The notes beneath the pieces were generated by a model. It saw only the letters and a list, made by a program, of their open reading frames with translations. It was not told the origin of the DNA and did no database searches. Shown in pieces: positions 61,906 through 64,000 of a DNA stretch of 64,000 nucleotides. The DNA is from Pseudoscleropodium purum (Eukaryota; Streptophyta; Bryopsida; Hypnales; Brachytheciaceae): contig OZ017796.1 of NCBI GenBank assembly GCA_963969395.1, positions 46,676,243 through 46,740,242 of the forward strand. Direction: 5' to 3'. Every line of letters begins with the position of its first letter. The first letter of the stretch is position 1. The position numbers and the translations under genes are program-made.

Positions 61906-64000
61906 ATTATTGCAAAACTACCAACAAACAATGCCCTTGTTGATCATCATCAATGGAGTAACTAGACAAAGTAACTTTCACCCTAGAACAACAATGAAAC
62001 CACCAAGTGGCTAACGAATTGTCAAACAAGCCTTGATCTTGCTAAAAAAATGAATGATTTTCATCCATTTAAAAAAAAGTTCTTTGAGTGTGTGTGCATC
62101 ACTTGGTGATGGAAAGTCCTTCATTGAAGGGCTACAAAATTTTCTTAAGAAGAAGATGCTAAATCTATGGATAACTAATAGATGCCTCTCTAGTGTATTT
62201 GGCAAATTTTGCTTACACCATGATATTCCACACCATTATATTTTCTAATGGTGTAATTTTCAAAAAAATTGAGCTTATTTCATGTTTTGTCAGAATTTTC
62301 TTTGTTATTTCTTTAAAAATTTATAATAATATCAAATTTTCACAAATTAAAAAAAAAATAATGTATAAAACATGTGAATCATACAGTCACAGGCTCTGCC
62401 ATTTCAGGGTTGGCCGCAGTGAAAGGCTGGAATGCTGTAAGCAAATTGTACTAAGTTCCACAAAGACGGTGCCCAACTGCCCACTGCCCAGGTGCAGGAG
62501 TTGAAGATAACAAACCTAAGCTTACAACCAATCAAGAGAGAAGATAATGGGAGGCCTTGAATAACATTATTAACTTGAGAAGGACGGGCCCATGACCACT
62601 GATTTCAAGTGTCATTGTCCATCATTGACTCACTATACCTATGCACCAGAAAGATGCAAACAACACCTATTTTTACAACTTCTTGCTCTCCATAAAAAAA
62701 AAATATCAAAGCCATTGATACTAATAAAGTAGTCAACTCATTTTCAACCACTTAAGGAATTACACATATTTGGAGCACGGGTTTTGAATACAAAATTTTT
62801 TCCATGTGTAGAAACAAAATTAGGAAGGATTGCATATTCTTTTAGAATTTTATTGCACCAAACATAATTACTATGAGTTTTTAGTAGAGGATTCTATTTG
62901 ACCTGTAATAGTCATATAGACCTTTCTATTTGTAAGCATACTAATTGCAAAATCAACCAAGGGTTGGTTGCAATATTGAGAGCCTTGCAACCAATCAGAA
63001 TGCAACACAACTACTTTGAGAACTATGCTACAACTTCATGGAAAGAGAGTAGCCTACAAATTGGAAATGAGTGTGTGTGTGTGTGGTGATTAGAAATGGG
63101 TTGGCTCTTATATGGAAATATATCCCCAAGAGGAGGATAAAAATAGCCATTAATCTCGTCATTAGACAAACGATCTCGGCCATTGAATAGAGTTAGGGTT
63201 TACGATATGGATGTAATATACTAAATTCTATACTTATAGAATACAATATATGAAATACAAGCAGGTATATAGTATATTATATATGAATGCAATACTTGAT
63301 ATATTCATAGATATGATGTACAGATGAATATATGTGATAAAATTTAAAAATAGATCTGGGATACAGTGACAAAAAATTTTAAAATACATAAATTACAGGG
63401 GTTACCAAATATAATTGACAAGCACAATTAGTTCATTCATTCATTTCAATGAATTAATTAATTGGTAAACTATGCCTTTTGTCACTATGCATTTAAAAGC
63501 CTCATTGTCCATCATTATTTTTGTTGCCATTTTTAACTAGATAGGAATGAAAAAAGTTCATATTCATTTTTCAGAGATCAAATCATATGTCTGCTACAAG
63601 TCATAAAATTTTCAAGTTTTTGTAGAAAAATTTGAAAATATTGTAAATTTCTTAAGGAATTTTTTTTTAATTAATTCATATTAAATACAAAATAAACTCT
63701 AAAATTTTCACCATATATATGTATATTTTTTAGTATAAAATAATGGTATAAACTAAAGTTACCATATCATTTGAAATTAGAAAATCAACAAACCATAGTT
63801 ATAGGCCTAAATTTCATTATTGCTATAAAAAATGTTAAAATTTACCAATTTTTCAAAATTTTCAATTGGAATAGAAAATTCTTTTGATAAAATTCATTTC
63901 ATTAGTTGGACTCAAATTCAAAAAACATCATTTTTATGACTAAAATTCACATCAAGTATTAATAGCAAGAAATGTCCTATAAAGGTGATTTGTGAATTAA
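61906..64000. other. AT-rich intergenic, no gene seen
   Basis: A GT microsatellite lies at 63071-63085. Poly-A runs occur near 62349 and 62694. The frames at 62011-62504 show no domain features. The window ends in low-complexity AT-rich DNA. Confidence 0.45.

Noticed and set aside
1..64000. tRNA, rRNA, CRISPR or prokaryotic operon features
   Set aside because: None visible; gene structure is spliced and eukaryotic throughout.

Overview
This is a plant nuclear genome window. It shows GT-AG spliced genes with short exons, long AT-rich intergenic DNA, and genes typical of land plants: an XBAT34/35-type ankyrin-RING E3 ligase, a Rab3GAP2-like regulatory subunit, and a short plant UBTD protein without a ubiquitin-like tail. 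The spread of exons in A/T-rich, transposon-dense DNA fits a bryophyte or another seed-free plant, but I cannot fix the species. No prokaryotic, organellar or intact viral sequence was seen.

Layout. 1-24 kb: no host gene found. It holds DNA transposons and repeats: a non-autonomous CACTA element (941-1994), a TIR repeat (2189-2919, second copy 20133-20523), a decayed piggyBac transposase (about 3360-4540), two hAT-type MITEs with 8-bp target duplications (6680-6956; 17846-18017), tandem repeats (7.7-9.1 kb), a Stowaway-like MITE split by a CACTA MITE (13833-14138), and the first of three TTAA-flanked elements of about 0.9 kb (18159-19073). 24.4-28.5 kb (minus): nine-exon XBAT35-like gene, 531 aa. 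28.5-30.6 kb: shared divergent 5' region with a diverged tandem duplication. 30.6-33.8 kb (plus): nine-exon Rab3GAP2-like gene. 37.4-38.7 kb (plus): four-exon UBTD-like gene, 114 aa, with a long foldback in intron 1. 44.9-48.3 kb (minus): ~100-bp tandem units with a CxxCG signature, a gag-like remnant, and an unidentified Ala/Glu-rich gene model. 48.7-64 kb: mostly AT-rich repeat DNA with further copies of the TTAA element and a short dispersed repeat, a 0.55-kb foldback and a decayed ORF.

Main result. A piggyBac-type transposase fossil lies in the same window as three related 901-915-bp sequences (18159-19073, 42328-43238 and, inverted, 57002-57902). Each is flanked on both sides by TTAA and has CCC-type termini, as non-autonomous piggyBac elements do. 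To my knowledge this superfamily is rare or unreported in land plants, so the pairing deserves checking. The host genes touch ubiquitin signalling (XBAT, UBTD) and Rab/membrane traffic (Rab3GAP2). The only shared control suggested is the divergent XBAT/Rab3GAP2 5' region.
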